From assembly GCF_014222285.1 (NCBI RefSeq), contig NZ_JACKZS010000012.1, positions 1 through 64,000 on the forward strand: DNA of 64,000 nt. The letters are read 5' to 3'. The notes beneath the pieces were generated by a model. That model saw only the letters and a list, made by a program, of their open reading frames with translations. It was not told where the DNA came from and ran no database searches. Shown one piece after another: positions 63,522-64,000 of the stretch; position 1 is the first letter of the stretch; each line of letters starts with the position of its first letter. The translations under genes were made by a program, and so were the position numbers. Origin of the DNA: Nostoc sp. UCD121 (GTDB lineage: Bacteria > Cyanobacteriota > Cyanobacteriia > Cyanobacteriales > Nostocaceae).

Positions 63522-64000
63522 ATGAAAAATCTTTTAATGAAGTCTGCGATCGCTTCTAGTGTCGTTTTGTCTTTAGCTACTATTACCCGTCCTGCAACGG
63601 CTGCGTCTTTTTCCATATCAATAGAAAACGCAGGCGTACAAAATGCACAATTATCAAATCTTGTTAATGCTAATGTGCAAAATTTTGATGCACTAACGAC
63701 AGGTTACAATGCAACAGGCTTTCAATGGAATGGTGTTGGTAATTATACGACTACTCTGATCCTAGATAAAGACCAATATGGTGGTGCTGGTGGAACAGGC
63801 AAATATTTTGATGTAGATACGAACAGATCGGGTAATGGTCAAACGGTTTCCACCTTAAATTTGACAACCGCACAAAGTTACTTTGGACTTTGGTGGTCTG
63901 CGGGAGATGCTAGTAACGTACTTGAATTTTATTCAAAAGGTAATCTTGTAGAAAGAATTACTACTGCTGATGTGGTTAGTTATATCGCAAAGCTACCAAA
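63522..64000 (+). CDS. Secreted protein with signal peptide (cut by window edge)
   Basis: 159 codons are visible and the frame is still open. A clear signal peptide (KNLLMKSAIASSVVLSLATI...TAA-like cut near ATA/AAS) is followed by a Gly/Asn/Thr-rich beta-strand protein (NATGFQWNGVGNYTTTLILD; YFGLWWSAGDASNVLEFYSKG). This style is common in PEP-CTERM-sorted proteins of cyanobacteria, but the sorting motif would be at the C-terminus outside the window. Role unknown. Confidence 0.8.
   Translation, partial: MKNLLMKSAIASSVVLSLATITRPATAASFSISIENAGVQNAQLSNLVNANVQNFDALTTGYNATGFQWNGVGNYTTTLILDKDQYGGAGGTGKYFDVDTNRSGNGQTVSTLNLTTAQSYFGLWWSAGDASNVLEFYSKGNLVERITTADVVSYIAKLP

Overview
The window comes from a filamentous, Nostoc-like cyanobacterium. 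It carries photosystem II small-subunit genes (psbK, psbM, psbZ), the phycobilisome-degradation gene nblA with an upstream NtcA-type site, a cyanobacterial cobS/tgt neighbourhood, very frequent GCGATCGC (HIP1) octamers, heptameric short tandem repeats (ATGACTA, TTCGTAA, GTCATTG types) and several families of small inverted-repeat elements.

Layout. 1-4.7 kb: the end of a sensor kinase, a small conserved protein, a decayed oxidoreductase gene, a rhodanese / family-2 glycosyltransferase / DUF547 group, an unlisted 54-residue membrane protein and a short-chain dehydrogenase. 4.85-7.06 kb: a family-1 glycosidase whose chain is interrupted by an amino-acid-binding-protein domain that appears circularly permuted. 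7.35-13.9 kb, minus strand: a compact gene set (cholesterol-oxidase-like GMC flavoprotein, alpha/beta hydrolase, acetoacetate-decarboxylase-like protein, small membrane protein, patatin lipase). The GMC protein and the patatin end in the same roughly 190-residue domain. 15.3-23.8 kb: a large membrane protein, then a minus-strand redox/lipid-type set (di-heme cytochrome c, esterase, SDR, VKOR-like protein, Old Yellow Enzyme, glycine-rich membrane protein). 24.6-26.2 kb: a PD-(D/E)XK-like nuclease domain fused to TPRs. 26.7-32.9 kb: PPK2, then CheB, CheR-PAS and a hybrid histidine kinase. 33-40.3 kb: housekeeping genes (miaE-like, VOC, GNAT, comF, cobS, tgt) and psbK - ferredoxin - psbM. 40.6-47.8 kb: universal stress protein, PhoD phosphatase, a divergent proA, a zinc-ribbon membrane protein, tRNA-Gly, ribH, psbZ. 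48-56.8 kb: a DHH-CBS-nucleotidyltransferase fusion, an ABC-F ATPase, a UbiB-type kinase, a PP2C phosphatase and nblA. 57.3-64 kb: Ser/Thr kinase, glycosyltransferase, a conserved protein, anmK and the start of a secreted protein.

The most unusual content is the permuted glycosidase/binding-protein chimera and the GMC/hydrolase/decarboxylase/patatin operon with its shared C-terminal domain. I infer that the operon acts on a hydrophobic alcohol, ester or sterol-like substrate; the substrate cannot be read from sequence. The long gene-free stretches are dominated by palindromic and miniature inverted-repeat elements, several of them members of the same families. All calls rest on reading the sequence; no database search was possible.
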